Shown here: piece by piece, positions 8,440-16,305 of the stretch
How positions within the stretch are numbered: the first letter of the stretch is position 1
Layout of the letters: each line of letters begins with the position of its first letter
Source of the DNA: a virus
Reading direction: 5' to 3' (one strand)
DNA length: 35,561 nt
IMG/VR virus record: IMGVR_UViG_3300009082_000040
Span: 1-35,561 of that record
Made by a program: the position numbers and the translations under genes
The notes under the pieces: generated by a model
Told to the model about the DNA's origin: nothing
Seen by the model: only the letters and a program-made list of their open reading frames with translations
The model's database searches: none

Positions 8440-10239
8440 TTACTGTTCTCCTGTAAAAACGGATAAATCAAAATCTTCAATTGCTTTCGCAACTACCGCA
8501 TCCCAGACTACCGGGTCTCTCATCCTGGATCGGTGATGTTTCGTAATCGACCTCACTTCATTTGTAATATCTTTGGCTACCTCAGAAGCACACCCTTTTC
8601 GATTTGTCGTAACCGATGGCCCAGACGGCACAATTGTAATTTCTGCCCCGTCATCCCCTATAAGACGTATCTCTGTGGTTGCTTTCTTAATTCCAGCACT
8701 CCGTTCTTCTTTGTCTCCAAACTTTGGTGTCCCTCTTCCGCCTTTATTCTTATCTGGTGTTCCCTGGTCAGTCTTCTTTCCTCTATTAGGTTCAGACGGT
8801 TTCCCACCTTCAAGCATCTGCGACTGGTTCAGGTCAAGAACACTTATAGATTCAAACTGGACAACGTCGTGCTCCTTCGTAAGCCCAGCAAGTCTTGCCG
8901 CATCCTGGTTCCGGATTCCCATCTCAAACATTGTTTTTGCAGCCTGTGACTGAGCAAGTTTAGTCTCCGCAATCTTCATTGTGTCATCCAAATCCTGCTC
9001 AACCTCAAACTTAAATCGCATACCTTTCGTATACCCATCAAGATACGGGAGAACCTCCCTGGTAAACGTGACCTCAAGAAACTTCATAATCGGATAAAGC
9101 ATCTTCGATTTCGTGATGTTACGAGATACATATGCAGTTGCCCGATTCTGTGATTGCCCTACGAACTCCTGGGGTTGGAACCCCCACATTGCCCAAACCA
9201 GTTGTGCCATAAACTTCTGGCCTTCAAGCCATTCCATATCATGGAGTTTGTGAGAAAGTGTCTCCACCTCTTCGTCCTTTACCAAATGCAATGTTCCCCC
9301 AAACTTCATCGGGCCCTGATTATTTGCTTTCAAGTCAGCAAGTCGTTGAATCAACTGTTTTCTATCAGTAATCTGCGGGTGTTTATAGACCAGGGAAGGG
9401 ACAACTCCATTTTGAAATGTCTTTCCTGCAGCCCGAGTGGAATCGATAAGGTACTGGATAGGGGCTTTGAGACAAGATATCCAATCGGTTCCATATATAG
9501 TGTCATTACGAGGATACATCGACATATATACAATTTCATCAGGTTGAAATGAAACATAGACCCCAGTTCTAGACCGTTGCCAATACCTTTGTACATGACC
9601 GTGTGAGTAATATCCAATCTGCTTCGCAGCAGGCAAGTGCCCAAGATTAATACCAACAGGAACCCTATCAATTTCCTTCCAAAATTCAGTCCCCAAAAAA
9701 GAGTCAAATTCAACACACTTCCCCCTCCTATCAAATGTCTTCACCAATGCCCCGGCATCATACCGGGTAAGGTCTGGGAGCGACTTCTTTACAATGTCTC
9801 CAAACGTGAGATGCGGGCCTGGGAAATCAATAAACTCATCAAGGTCTTCGACGTGATTATTATCTTTATCATACACCCCAAATTCCAGCGCGGCAGTATA
9901 ATCACAGATAGACTTCTCACAAATAGAATAATACGGGGTCGTTGCAAGCACGTCATTCGCAGCCTTTGAAAAATATGGCCGTGCTATGCCGAGAGTGTTA
10001 TAATAATTAGATATTGGATGTATTGCGCGCTCCCACTCGCTAAACTCGTCCCATCTCCTCGCATCTGCAATCTCCGGTTCGTAATTCGTTGAAATTGACG
10101 ATGGTGTTGGAAGAGTAAACCCCTCGCTTGAAGAAAATGCCTTTATGAGTATTTCAGTCAGTTGTTCCGATGGAATCTTATCCAATTCTTCATATATGTT
10201 TCGCTCTTTTTTTGATATCCCGGATATTACATCAGCCAT
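8440..10239 (-). CDS. Portal protein, 599 aa
   Basis: This is the portal, which forms the dodecameric DNA channel at the head vertex. It shows the portal pattern: an N-terminal region with ICDYTAALEFGVYD, a DEIVYMSMYPRNDTIYGTDW block (the family's yG.S.l segment), AAGKTFQNGVVPSLVY, and a long C-terminal helix region with FKFEVEQDLDD. The last 120 residues are a charged, low-complexity extension (KKTDQGTPDKNKGGRGTPKF) with a separate terminal domain. The ATG at 10239 has AGAGG upstream; an in-frame GTG at 10263 is less likely. It lies downstream of terL but is separated from it by an opposite-strand glycosyltransferase gene. The length is normal to slightly long for the family. Confidence 0.88.
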   Translation of the reverse strand: MADVISGISKKERNIYEELDKIPSEQLTEILIKAFSSSEGFTLPTPSSISTNYEPEIADARRWDEFSEWERAIHPISNYYNTLGIARPYFSKAANDVLATTPYYSICEKSICDYTAALEFGVYDKDNNHVEDLDEFIDFPGPHLTFGDIVKKSLPDLTRYDAGALVKTFDRRGKCVEFDSFLGTEFWKEIDRVPVGINLGHLPAAKQIGYYSHGHVQRYWQRSRTGVYVSFQPDEIVYMSMYPRNDTIYGTDWISCLKAPIQYLIDSTRAAGKTFQNGVVPSLVYKHPQITDRKQLIQRLADLKANNQGPMKFGGTLHLVKDEEVETLSHKLHDMEWLEGQKFMAQLVWAMWGFQPQEFVGQSQNRATAYVSRNITKSKMLYPIMKFLEVTFTREVLPYLDGYTKGMRFKFEVEQDLDDTMKIAETKLAQSQAAKTMFEMGIRNQDAARLAGLTKEHDVVQFESISVLDLNQSQMLEGGKPSEPNRGKKTDQGTPDKNKGGRGTPKFGDKEERSAGIKKATTEIRLIGDDGAEITIVPSGPSVTTNRKGCASEVAKDITNEVRSITKHHRSRMRDPVVWDAVVAKAIEDFDLSVFTGEQ

Positions 10240-10335
10240 TGACTGCCTCTTAATAAAAACCACCGGGAACTAATAAAATGATTTCGTAATTTTCAGACAA
10301 AAGAATTAATGACAAATAACCGGGTATGATTAAAT

Positions 10336-11079
10336 ATGTATAACATTGGGCTCATTGCAAAATACTGGAACGAGGAATTGCTCCTACCACGATGGTTAAA
10401 CAGCATAAAATTCGAGGAGTTTTCACACATTTTCCTATTAAATGACGGGTCCACAGACAACTCCGAAAAAATCTGCAAAGAATACACCCACCCTACAGCA
10501 ACCATCCACCACCACACCACCGAACCACAAAAATCAGAATACTTTAAAGAAACCACCCCAGAAAGCCAGAAAATAAACAAGTTTTTACAAATTGCATACA
10601 AAACTGGGTGTGATTGGGTATTACATCTCGATATTGACGAGTTCATGTCAATCCCCATGAAACAGTTCGTCAATTTCAATCTCAAAGAAACCCCACCATA
10701 TTACGGGATATACTTCCCTATTATGGACATGCTCAACACATCCGAATGCATCATCAAAAATCCAGACACCGGATTTCACCATTTCCCATGCCCACACCTA
10801 AAAATATTCGGTAAACACTCCGGGTATGTACGAACCATATCTGGCATGGACCTCGACCAAGGAGTCACAGGGGGAACCTCATACATCATGACCCAATACC
10901 CATACTTCCACATGAAATATGCATTCAAAAACCGGAGATGGAACCGATACACACATCTAAACAACGGGAAACAACAACAATTCCCAAACTGGGTCCATGG
11001 AAATATAGACCCAGAAATAATGCCATTTGCACTTGAAACATGGTATGCCGAATTTAAAGAACCAGAACACATCTGGTAA
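10336..11079 (+). CDS. Family 2-like glycosyltransferase, 247 aa
   Basis: The N-terminus has the GT-A hallmark sequence: YNIGLIAKYWNEE..LPRWL, then FLLNDGSTDNS at about residue 35 (nucleotide-sugar binding) and DWVLHLDIDEFM near residue 95 (a DxD-type metal site). The C-terminal half is His- and aromatic-rich. It would transfer a sugar to virion proteins or to host surface glycans; which one is not visible. It lies on the strand opposite to the late genes on both sides, with its own T-tract terminator, so it behaves like an independently expressed extra gene (moron). No clear ribosome site is present. Confidence 0.78.
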   Translation: MYNIGLIAKYWNEELLLPRWLNSIKFEEFSHIFLLNDGSTDNSEKICKEYTHPTATIHHHTTEPQKSEYFKETTPESQKINKFLQIAYKTGCDWVLHLDIDEFMSIPMKQFVNFNLKETPPYYGIYFPIMDMLNTSECIIKNPDTGFHHFPCPHLKIFGKHSGYVRTISGMDLDQGVTGGTSYIMTQYPYFHMKYAFKNRRWNRYTHLNNGKQQQFPNWVHGNIDPEIMPFALETWYAEFKEPEHIW

Positions 11080-11088
11080 ATATTACAT

Positions 11089-11095
11089 CTTTTTT
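11089..11095 (+). terminator. T-tract terminator after the glycosyltransferase
   Basis: A run of six T residues within cTTTTTTac lies 10 bases past the stop codon. Short oligo-T runs end transcription in archaea. It lies just before the convergent end of the terminase gene and so separates the two units. Confidence 0.45.
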
Positions 11096-11102
11096 ACATT
11101 AC

Positions 11103-12545
11103 TCACACTTCGACATATCCACCACGCCGAAATCGTCGCGGATTCGTTTCAACCTCTCCATACGCATCTGCAAACATGTCATCCACATATCCAGCATCAG
11201 GATCATTCCACATATCATCCCCATTCCAATCAAAAATACTTCCATCATCACCGTCATCTAAAACAATCTCCACGGGTTTCCCAGCTCGAACGCTCTCCAT
11301 CCGAATCTCATACTCTTCCTGAGTAAGATCTTCTTCCAGCCCACCAATACAAAGTGCAACCCCACCATTCATTCCATAGTTCGCAAGCATGAGAGCACAC
11401 ACCTGGTCATCGAAATACCCTCTGGGAGCACCATATTTAATGTTCCCAGCCTCTGTCTGCACGTATGTAAACGATTCAAGTTCTTCTCTCAAACTCTGGT
11501 TTTCAGGTATAAATATCTCGCAGTTATGGAAGGCTATAGACAGCCTCTTCACCAGTTCTTTCTTTGATTCAAGCGTAAACTTGTAACTTACAACATTCAC
11601 GCCCTCTTTCTCAAGATCTTCCTGTATCGCATCGCCTACTCCTGTAGTATCAAGAAACACTGGGGGTCCGTGGTATTGTTTATATACATGCTTAACTCGT
11701 GCTTTGATATGGGACCAAGCGGTCCTGTTAAACCGTTCTGTATATGCAAGTTCCTTTGTAACGGTGTCGCACACATCAATGACAGTGAAATCCTGGTGTC
11801 TTCCAAGATCCACCCCCATAACATAGACTCTACCCGGTATGTAGGCGTCGGATATATGACGACGTGTACAAGCATCAATATTCTTAAAAACAGTTCCACC
11901 GTCCGACAAAAATATTGCCAAAATTTCCTGCTCAAATTCAAGTTCTGAAAGATCCTGGACAATCTCATTTAACTCATCCCGCTCCAAAAATGGGTTATCA
12001 TACGACGAAAACGTGAAACTCTGCCAATTCTTGTTATAACTGTAATGCGTTTTCACCCCTTTCAGATACAACTTATAATACCAGTTCTTCCCTCTGGGAG
12101 TGGTGCAGAACATCGCCCACCCAAGTTTATCCATTAATGCCGGTCTAATAACCTTAAACCAGGCATCCGGGTGAATCATTGCTGCTTCATCAAGCACAAC
12201 ACCATCTAACCCCTCTCCACGAAGGTTGTCGTATTTTTCAGCAGACTTTGCCCATATTGTAGACCCATTTGTAAGTTCTATGCACAACTTTCCAAGGAAA
12301 ATCTGTTTTGTATATTTTTTTGGTAGTAATTTCACTACCATTCTCCACATAATATCAGTCTGCGAAAACGTTGGGCTAACCAACCAAAATATCCCATTTG
12401 GCTTCGCAAGAGCCGATATAATAACCTTCGCCGCCGCAAACCACGTTTTGCCAAATCTCCGGCCACAATTCAAACAAATAAACCGACATTTTGATTGATA
12501 CACCACCATCTGATTTTCGTGCAGCCCAATTTTAAGATCTGACAT
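11103..12545 (-). CDS. terL: Terminase large subunit, 480 aa
   Basis: This is the ATPase-nuclease motor that packages DNA into the head. The ATPase half has Walker A GRRFGKT at residues 28-34, Walker B VVLDEAA near 115-122 and the coupling motif CTTPRGK near 150. The RNase H-like nuclease half has its three acidic sites in GVDLGRHQDF (near 243), FLDTTGVGD (near 297) and GYFDDQVCAL (near 384). The length is normal for the family. The start overlaps the terS candidate stop (TAATG). The C-terminal 80 residues are acidic, with a terminal RRFRRGG patch. The assignment is firm. Confidence 0.95.
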   Translation of the reverse strand: MSDLKIGLHENQMVVYQSKCRFICLNCGRRFGKTWFAAAKVIISALAKPNGIFWLVSPTFSQTDIMWRMVVKLLPKKYTKQIFLGKLCIELTNGSTIWAKSAEKYDNLRGEGLDGVVLDEAAMIHPDAWFKVIRPALMDKLGWAMFCTTPRGKNWYYKLYLKGVKTHYSYNKNWQSFTFSSYDNPFLERDELNEIVQDLSELEFEQEILAIFLSDGGTVFKNIDACTRRHISDAYIPGRVYVMGVDLGRHQDFTVIDVCDTVTKELAYTERFNRTAWSHIKARVKHVYKQYHGPPVFLDTTGVGDAIQEDLEKEGVNVVSYKFTLESKKELVKRLSIAFHNCEIFIPENQSLREELESFTYVQTEAGNIKYGAPRGYFDDQVCALMLANYGMNGGVALCIGGLEEDLTQEEYEIRMESVRAGKPVEIVLDDGDDGSIFDWNGDDMWNDPDAGYVDDMFADAYGEVETNPRRFRRGGYVEV

Positions 12546-13144
12546 TATAACTCAAACTCGCTCCCAGCCCGCCCATCAACAGCAATCTCAATCACTTTCT
12601 TTTCTAACGGGAGTTTAAATTCTCCAATCTTCATTTTTGCTTTCGTTTCATCAACAACCGGTGAATTAAACAACGAATCTGGATTATTATCCAACTCTTT
12701 TTCAAGTTTTCTCACAATTTTCTCATCAGGATCTTTAGATTTCGCCCTTTTTGTGACTGATACTTCTACCCGTGCTGGTGCTTCTTCCTGCTCTTCTTTT
12801 GGTGTTTCTACTACCTTCCGTGGGTCAATCTTAAAACTCCGGTCTATTTTGAGAATTGTGTCGATATATGTTATCATGTCAGCAGGATTTTGTTTTAAAT
12901 CAAGTCTCCGAGCCAGGTTAAACAAGAGTTCAGTCGCTTCGGCCTTTAGCCCCTCCCTCCCCCGGAGATACAAATTCACAAACCGCCTGCGCTGTGTCTC
13001 TTCAAGTAACAACAATACACACGGTGCTGTATCTGTGTTCGACCGGTCACATACCGGGCACACCATATAATACCCACATTTTGGCGAACAGTATGGGATT
13101 TTTGCAAGTTCCTGGTCTATTTTTGTGTAAAAATCAATGTCCAT
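12545..13144 (-). CDS. Probable terminase small subunit with N-terminal Cys cluster, 199 aa
   Basis: The gene immediately precedes terL and overlaps it, the usual place of the small terminase subunit, which recognises viral DNA. The N-terminus has a Cys cluster (C-SPK-C, then C-PV-C and a further Cys within residues 19-42) that could bind zinc. The middle is helical (RRRFVNLYLRGREGLKAEA, and LFNLARRLDLKQNPADMI, which looks like an HTH). The C-terminal half is charged and Lys/Glu-rich. No family signature is recognised, so the call rests on position and general build. Its ATG lies 29 bases from the edge of the divergent TATA palindrome. Confidence 0.5.
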   Translation of the reverse strand: MDIDFYTKIDQELAKIPYCSPKCGYYMVCPVCDRSNTDTAPCVLLLLEETQRRRFVNLYLRGREGLKAEATELLFNLARRLDLKQNPADMITYIDTILKIDRSFKIDPRKVVETPKEEQEEAPARVEVSVTKRAKSKDPDEKIVRKLEKELDNNPDSLFNSPVVDETKAKMKIGEFKLPLEKKVIEIAVDGRAGSEFEL

Positions 13145-13161
13145 ATCTATCCAGGTATAAT

Positions 13162-13174
13162 TTCACACTGTGAT
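13162..13174. promoter_or_regulatory. Candidate operator, palindrome TTCACA(S)TGTGAA, copy 1
   Basis: The sequence TTCACACTGTGAT matches the 13-bp palindrome at 12 of 13 positions. It lies between the TATA palindrome and the start codon of the terS candidate, where a bound protein would block initiation. Three more copies occur at 19366, 25922 and 26462. No binding protein is identified. Confidence 0.45.
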
Positions 13175-13186
13175 ATAAATTTATAT
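13173..13186. promoter_or_regulatory. Symmetric bidirectional TATA element
   Basis: ATATAAATTTATAT is a perfect 14-bp palindrome. Its right edge is 26 bases from the ATG of the histone-fold gene and its left edge 29 bases from the ATG of the terS candidate. Each strand therefore has a TATA box at the correct distance for a nearly leaderless message. Confidence 0.6.
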
Positions 13187-13211
13187 GGCTTAATTACAAA
13201 ATAACACAGAC

Positions 13212-13442
13212 ATGGCAAAAAAGACCAGCGAACTCGCACGGGCAACAGTTACAAGACTCGCACATGTGAAAGATGGCATCAGAGTTGAACAGGCAGCGGT
13301 AACTTCAGTCATAACCATGACAGAAGATTATATCAAAAACATCTTCACCGGGGCACTCCAGTTCACAGAACACCGCAATGGAACCATGATTCTTAAAAAG
13401 GACGTGGATGCATACCTGAAATCCCTTGAATCCAACAACTAA
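13212..13442 (+). CDS. Archaeal histone-fold protein, 76 aa
   Basis: The pattern matches a single histone fold. There is a first helix LARATVTRLAHV, then DGIRVEQAAVTSVITMTEDY (the RVs..A long-helix start), IKNIFTGALQFTEHRNG (A...A.H.gr) and TMILKKDVDAYLKSL (ti...D...al). Archaeal histones are 65-70 residues long and wrap DNA as dimers, so the size fits. It is divergent from the terS candidate and shares its promoter palindrome. It may compact or silence viral DNA, or act as a regulator of the late operon. The overall match is by eye, but the order and spacing of the key Arg, Ala, His and Asp positions are good. Confidence 0.65.
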   Translation: MAKKTSELARATVTRLAHVKDGIRVEQAAVTSVITMTEDYIKNIFTGALQFTEHRNGTMILKKDVDAYLKSLESNN

Positions 13443-13656
13443 ACTTTTTTATACCTGCGTTTCTAATAGATGTATGCCGCGATGAAATGATGGTTCGACA
13501 CAAACCAGACATCGTGGCAGCAGATGTCGGTTCCTCGGTTTGGTAGACTTTGGCCTTATATTCAATGGAAACACCTCGATAGTTTTGCTCGTATGCTGTT
13601 TCCCGACCCTGTTACGGGCATTCCGGGGTCGGGGAACCCCCACCAATTCTTAAAAA
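13443..13656. other. Noncoding stretch with T-tract and strong inverted repeat
   Basis: Immediately after the histone-fold gene comes a T6 tract (13445-13451 region) suited to termination. Further on, CCCGACCC (13602-13609) pairs with GGGTCGGG (13626-13633) across a 16-base loop, extended by flanking T/A pairs. GACATC pairs with GATGTC around 13519-13539. The minus strand has a 65-codon frame with a TTG start and no ribosome site, whose composition does not look coding. The stretch may hold a structured RNA or the terminator of the minus operon that ends at 13657. Confidence 0.4.
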
Positions 13657-13860
13657 TTACACACCAGGAGTGAATACCTGGTTCACAACTGTATTCTGAA
13701 GGTATCCATAGAGGCACCTAAAATCGCAAAAGTTCTTGTGTTCGATACTTATACCCACCAACATACTATCCGTGAATATAGACCCCTCCACGACGATGTC
13801 ATGCAATTCTCCAGGGTGCCCATCCAGGTTACTTTCGCAAAAACTGCAGGTGTCTGTCAT
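13657..13860 (-). CDS. Small Cys-rich (zinc-ribbon-like) protein, 67 aa
   Basis: The product starts MTDTCSFCESNLDG with a CxxC pair. A second half-site follows in NFCDFRCLYGYL, the C..xC..xYGYL ending seen in small zinc-binding proteins. The ATG at 13860 overlaps the stop of the exostosin-like gene (AATGA) and has GGAG upstream; an in-frame ATG at 13899 is less likely. It is the last gene of the minus accessory operon. No function is assigned. Confidence 0.6.
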   Translation of the reverse strand: MTDTCSFCESNLDGHPGELHDIVVEGSIFTDSMLVGISIEHKNFCDFRCLYGYLQNTVVNQVFTPGV

Positions 13861-14732
13861 TTCATGTACTCCGCGAACTTCTTTTGGAACGCCGTCCATT
13901 GTGCAACCGGAGAATAGTTCTCAAAATACCAGTCCCTGCACATGCTTTGCATCTCCGACATGCTGTCAATGGTGTTGTGGAACTTCAAAACTTCCCACTC
14001 AATATCTTCAACGTCTTTCACATATACAAACGGGACATCATCAAGTCGATCTTGTAACCTGCCGTAATACCAATCTGCCGCCGTCATCCCCCCAGACTCT
14101 ACATACACCGGGATTCTCCCATTCGCAAGCGTTTCATAAAACCGGAGTGACCAGTTTGCGTTCCCCCGAGCACATACCTGATACTGGTTTGCCAGCATGT
14201 TTGTCTTAAACAACGGGCCATGCCGTTTATAATCTGGGTGGCGTTCATTCCAAAACCCTGCAGAATCTCCAGCCGGGGCAAACCGTACATGAAAATCGCA
14301 ACAAATCTCATCTGATTTGTTTAAATGTTCAAGTGCGCCCAACCGGTGTTCAAACCCGCGATGCAGCGTTTTGACAGTCCCCATCCTTCCGTCTGGGGTC
14401 TCTGTCGGTATATCAAACACCGGGCACCGGCCAACAAACCCGACTGTAGGGACATCTGTCCATTCGGAAAATGGCATCGTAAGCATGTTCGTATAGTCCT
14501 GCTGCAACCACATATACGTCCCGGGTTCCTCTGCTGAAGTCATAACATGATGCGCTTCGCACCCAGGTATCGGCATCGCATAATCAGATGAGATAAACAC
14601 AAAGTCGTGCAAATTTATCGCTTCAAGTTTCTCCGGATGCTCTGCAATGTCAGTCGCGTAATAATACCCAAGCACTTCCGGATATACCCGGAAATCTTCT
14701 TTAACACAATCAAAAAGAGACATTTTAATCAT
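13857..14732 (-). CDS. Exostosin-like (GT47-type) glycosyltransferase, 291 aa
   Basis: The C-terminal half carries the characteristic block NQYQVCARGNANWSLRFYET followed by LANGRIPVYVE and a mid-distance ADWYYGRL. This matches the exostosin-domain pattern in which R(F/Y)YE.L..G.IPV binds the sugar nucleotide. The N-terminal half contains DFVFISSDYAM and FVGRCPVFDIP. Such enzymes build or modify surface glycans. In a virus they can glycosylate virion proteins or alter the host surface. The ATG at 14732 follows GGAGAG. It overlaps the preceding gene by 8 bases. Confidence 0.72.
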   Translation of the reverse strand: MIKMSLFDCVKEDFRVYPEVLGYYYATDIAEHPEKLEAINLHDFVFISSDYAMPIPGCEAHHVMTSAEEPGTYMWLQQDYTNMLTMPFSEWTDVPTVGFVGRCPVFDIPTETPDGRMGTVKTLHRGFEHRLGALEHLNKSDEICCDFHVRFAPAGDSAGFWNERHPDYKRHGPLFKTNMLANQYQVCARGNANWSLRFYETLANGRIPVYVESGGMTAADWYYGRLQDRLDDVPFVYVKDVEDIEWEVLKFHNTIDSMSEMQSMCRDWYFENYSPVAQWTAFQKKFAEYMK

Positions 14733-14958
14733 CAACTCTCCTATACACGTTCACCCAGTCACACCCACGATGCCAGTCGCGGGTCTTCACGTATCCACAC
14801 ACCAGTTTCTCTGCGTTCCCACACACAGATGGGGACATTGTTCCATTCGCATTCTTTACAAAATACCAGTCCCGGTCAACTGCAGACACCACCTGCAAAT
14901 ACCGGGTCATGGCCCGCTTTATACGCCCTTTTGGCGTTCGGATGATCTCATACCCCAT
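14725..14958 (-). CDS. WY/GYVK-DW module protein A, 77 aa
   Basis: I do not recognise a family. The product is basic, with RDWYFVKNANG in the middle and CGYVKTRDWHRG, then VNVYRRVDD at the end. The same elements occur in the next two upstream genes: GWYKIEN, GYVKAFDW and LYDRVD in protein B, and weaker forms in protein C. The start overlaps the stop of protein B (TGATG). No membrane segment is present. Confidence 0.7.
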   Translation of the reverse strand: MGYEIIRTPKGRIKRAMTRYLQVVSAVDRDWYFVKNANGTMSPSVCGNAEKLVCGYVKTRDWHRGCDWVNVYRRVDD

Positions 14959-15197
14959 CAGTCCACCCGATCATACAACGTCATCTCGGTTGCCCGCTGC
15001 GTGTCCCAGTCAAACGCCTTCACATATCCTTCTGTTGCACGCCTATAACTCGATTTCACACCCCTATCACCAACCAAATGCCAGTTTTCAATTTTATACC
15101 ACCCAGGGTCCGGTTCAGAAACAACAACCCATGACCCAGGCCGGATTTTAAACAGCCTCCCGGAACGCTCCCATCTCACTTCTTTGTAGACAGCCAC
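14958..15197 (-). CDS. WY/GYVK-DW module protein B, 79 aa
   Basis: This is a paralogue of its downstream neighbour. It shares a WY site, a variable Arg-rich stretch, then GYVKAFDW and a terminal LYDRVD. It has a GTG start at 15197 within the end of protein C, or a second in-frame GTG at 15179. The first gives a Lys/Trp/Arg-rich N-terminus that might contact nucleic acid. The function is unknown. Confidence 0.65.
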   Translation of the reverse strand: MAVYKEVRWERSGRLFKIRPGSWVVVSEPDPGWYKIENWHLVGDRGVKSSYRRATEGYVKAFDWDTQRATEMTLYDRVD

Positions 15198-15697
15198 TTC
15201 TCACACCGTTCCCAATCCACTTTGTATGCCGGGACATCCCGCCGTTTCCTGGACATATGCGTCACCTTACACATGATATACTCAAACCGCTTATCATACC
15301 TGACCCGGCAATAATACCAGCCCTGGTCCAGGGTCATGCCAAGTTTCTCAACATATGATTTTTTTGCTTTCCACCTAGTATAAGGCGGAACTTCATACTT
15401 ATACGGTTCAAAATCGACAAATTGTGCCTCTTCAAACCGTGACCGGATCTCCTGGGTAAACACCCAGTATTTTGGAGCATGATCTTTCCAGACACCGTGT
15501 CTCCTTACATACCCGACATATGCAAGCCGTTTTAATGATGACCGCCCGCCAGTAATAGAATCCAGTTCTCTATACGTAAACGGAGCGTCTCCAACCAGTT
15601 TGTACAGTTCCAAAATCCAATCGGTCTCTTCCTCGCTAAGCTCATACAGCCTGGACAAAAGAGGGAGAGGGTCTGCAAATGCATTAAACGAACTCAT
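15176..15697 (-). CDS. Winged-helix-like protein fused to WY-DW module (protein C), 173 aa
   Basis: Residues 15-90 look like a winged helix: LSEEETDWILELYKLVGDAP, then TYRELDSITGGRSSLKRLAY (a typical recognition-helix context) and a wing ending in YWVFTQEI. The C-terminal part has DQGWYYCRVRYDKRF and AYKVDWERCEKWL, a divergent copy of the module in proteins A and B. This may be a DNA-binding regulator that shares a partner-binding domain with the two small proteins. It starts on an ATGA overlap with the upstream gene. Confidence 0.7.
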   Translation of the reverse strand: MSSFNAFADPLPLLSRLYELSEEETDWILELYKLVGDAPFTYRELDSITGGRSSLKRLAYVGYVRRHGVWKDHAPKYWVFTQEIRSRFEEAQFVDFEPYKYEVPPYTRWKAKKSYVEKLGMTLDQGWYYCRVRYDKRFEYIMCKVTHMSRKRRDVPAYKVDWERCEKWLSTKK

Positions 15698-15999
15698 TTT
15701 TCAATCGGGGTTGATGGGCACAGCCCATATGTCTTGTCTCCAACCTTTACCACAAAAATAGGACCAACTTTCGGGTGTTTTACAAACTCCATCTCCATAT
15801 CAATCGAAGACTTCTTCCCATAATCGTTCTTATGGCGCTTATACACCTCATTAATGAATTTTAAGAACTGCCTGGCCTTATACGTCTGGTTTACAATGGA
15901 GTCTCCATCACCGACACAATTCTGCAAAAACAGTGGGGAAAACTCACCAGATGCCCCACAGATACCATCAATCTTAAAATCTTCTGCAAATGCACTCAT
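15694..15999 (-). CDS. Hypothetical protein, 101 aa
   Basis: I do not recognise it. It has mixed composition, with a helical middle (ARQFLKFINEVYKRHKNDYG) and a beta-rich end (GPIFVVKVGDKTYGLCP). It begins immediately after the stop of the upstream gene and overlaps protein C, so it is part of the same operon. Confidence 0.7.
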   Translation of the reverse strand: MSAFAEDFKIDGICGASGEFSPLFLQNCVGDGDSIVNQTYKARQFLKFINEVYKRHKNDYGKKSSIDMEMEFVKHPKVGPIFVVKVGDKTYGLCPSTPIEK

Positions 16000-16305
16000 C
16001 TATTCCAACTCCCATGGCAACGTGATGTATTTACTCGGAAGATCATACCGAGTACAATGCCATTCGCACTCTTCATACACGTCAAACCACTCTTTCCCAC
16101 CAAACCCAATGGTGGGTGTCTTCACACTTATTGCATCAAGAGACTCGTTCACATCTGTCGCTTCGCTGGCTGCCCCTGTAGTGACTGGGGATACCCGGTG
16201 GTTCTGGTAGTAGCGGCATTTTGTTTTCTGGCAATGTTCCCGGTTCTTTTGCCTGTGGTAGGCTGGGCATGCCGGTCCTGGTTTTGTCCCGTGTAATTCA
16301 ATCAT
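16000..16305 (-). CDS. Cys/His-rich hypothetical protein, 101 aa
   Basis: The first 35 residues hold a Cys/His pattern (CPAYHRQKNREHCQKTKCRYY) that could bind metal. A second cluster follows near residue 80 (EECEWHC). The start is an ATGA overlap with the upstream gene. The family is unknown. Confidence 0.65.
   Translation of the reverse strand: MIELHGTKPGPACPAYHRQKNREHCQKTKCRYYQNHRVSPVTTGAASEATDVNESLDAISVKTPTIGFGGKEWFDVYEECEWHCTRYDLPSKYITLPWELE

Noticed and set aside
13490-13520. tRNA-like GGTTCGA sequence in the noncoding gap
   Set aside because: The flanking bases cannot form a T-arm with a 5-bp stem and no acceptor or anticodon arm is found.
13449-13646. 65-codon basic minus-strand frame after the histone-fold gene
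   Set aside because: It has a TTG start without a ribosome site, overlaps strong inverted repeats and has no recognisable protein-like pattern.
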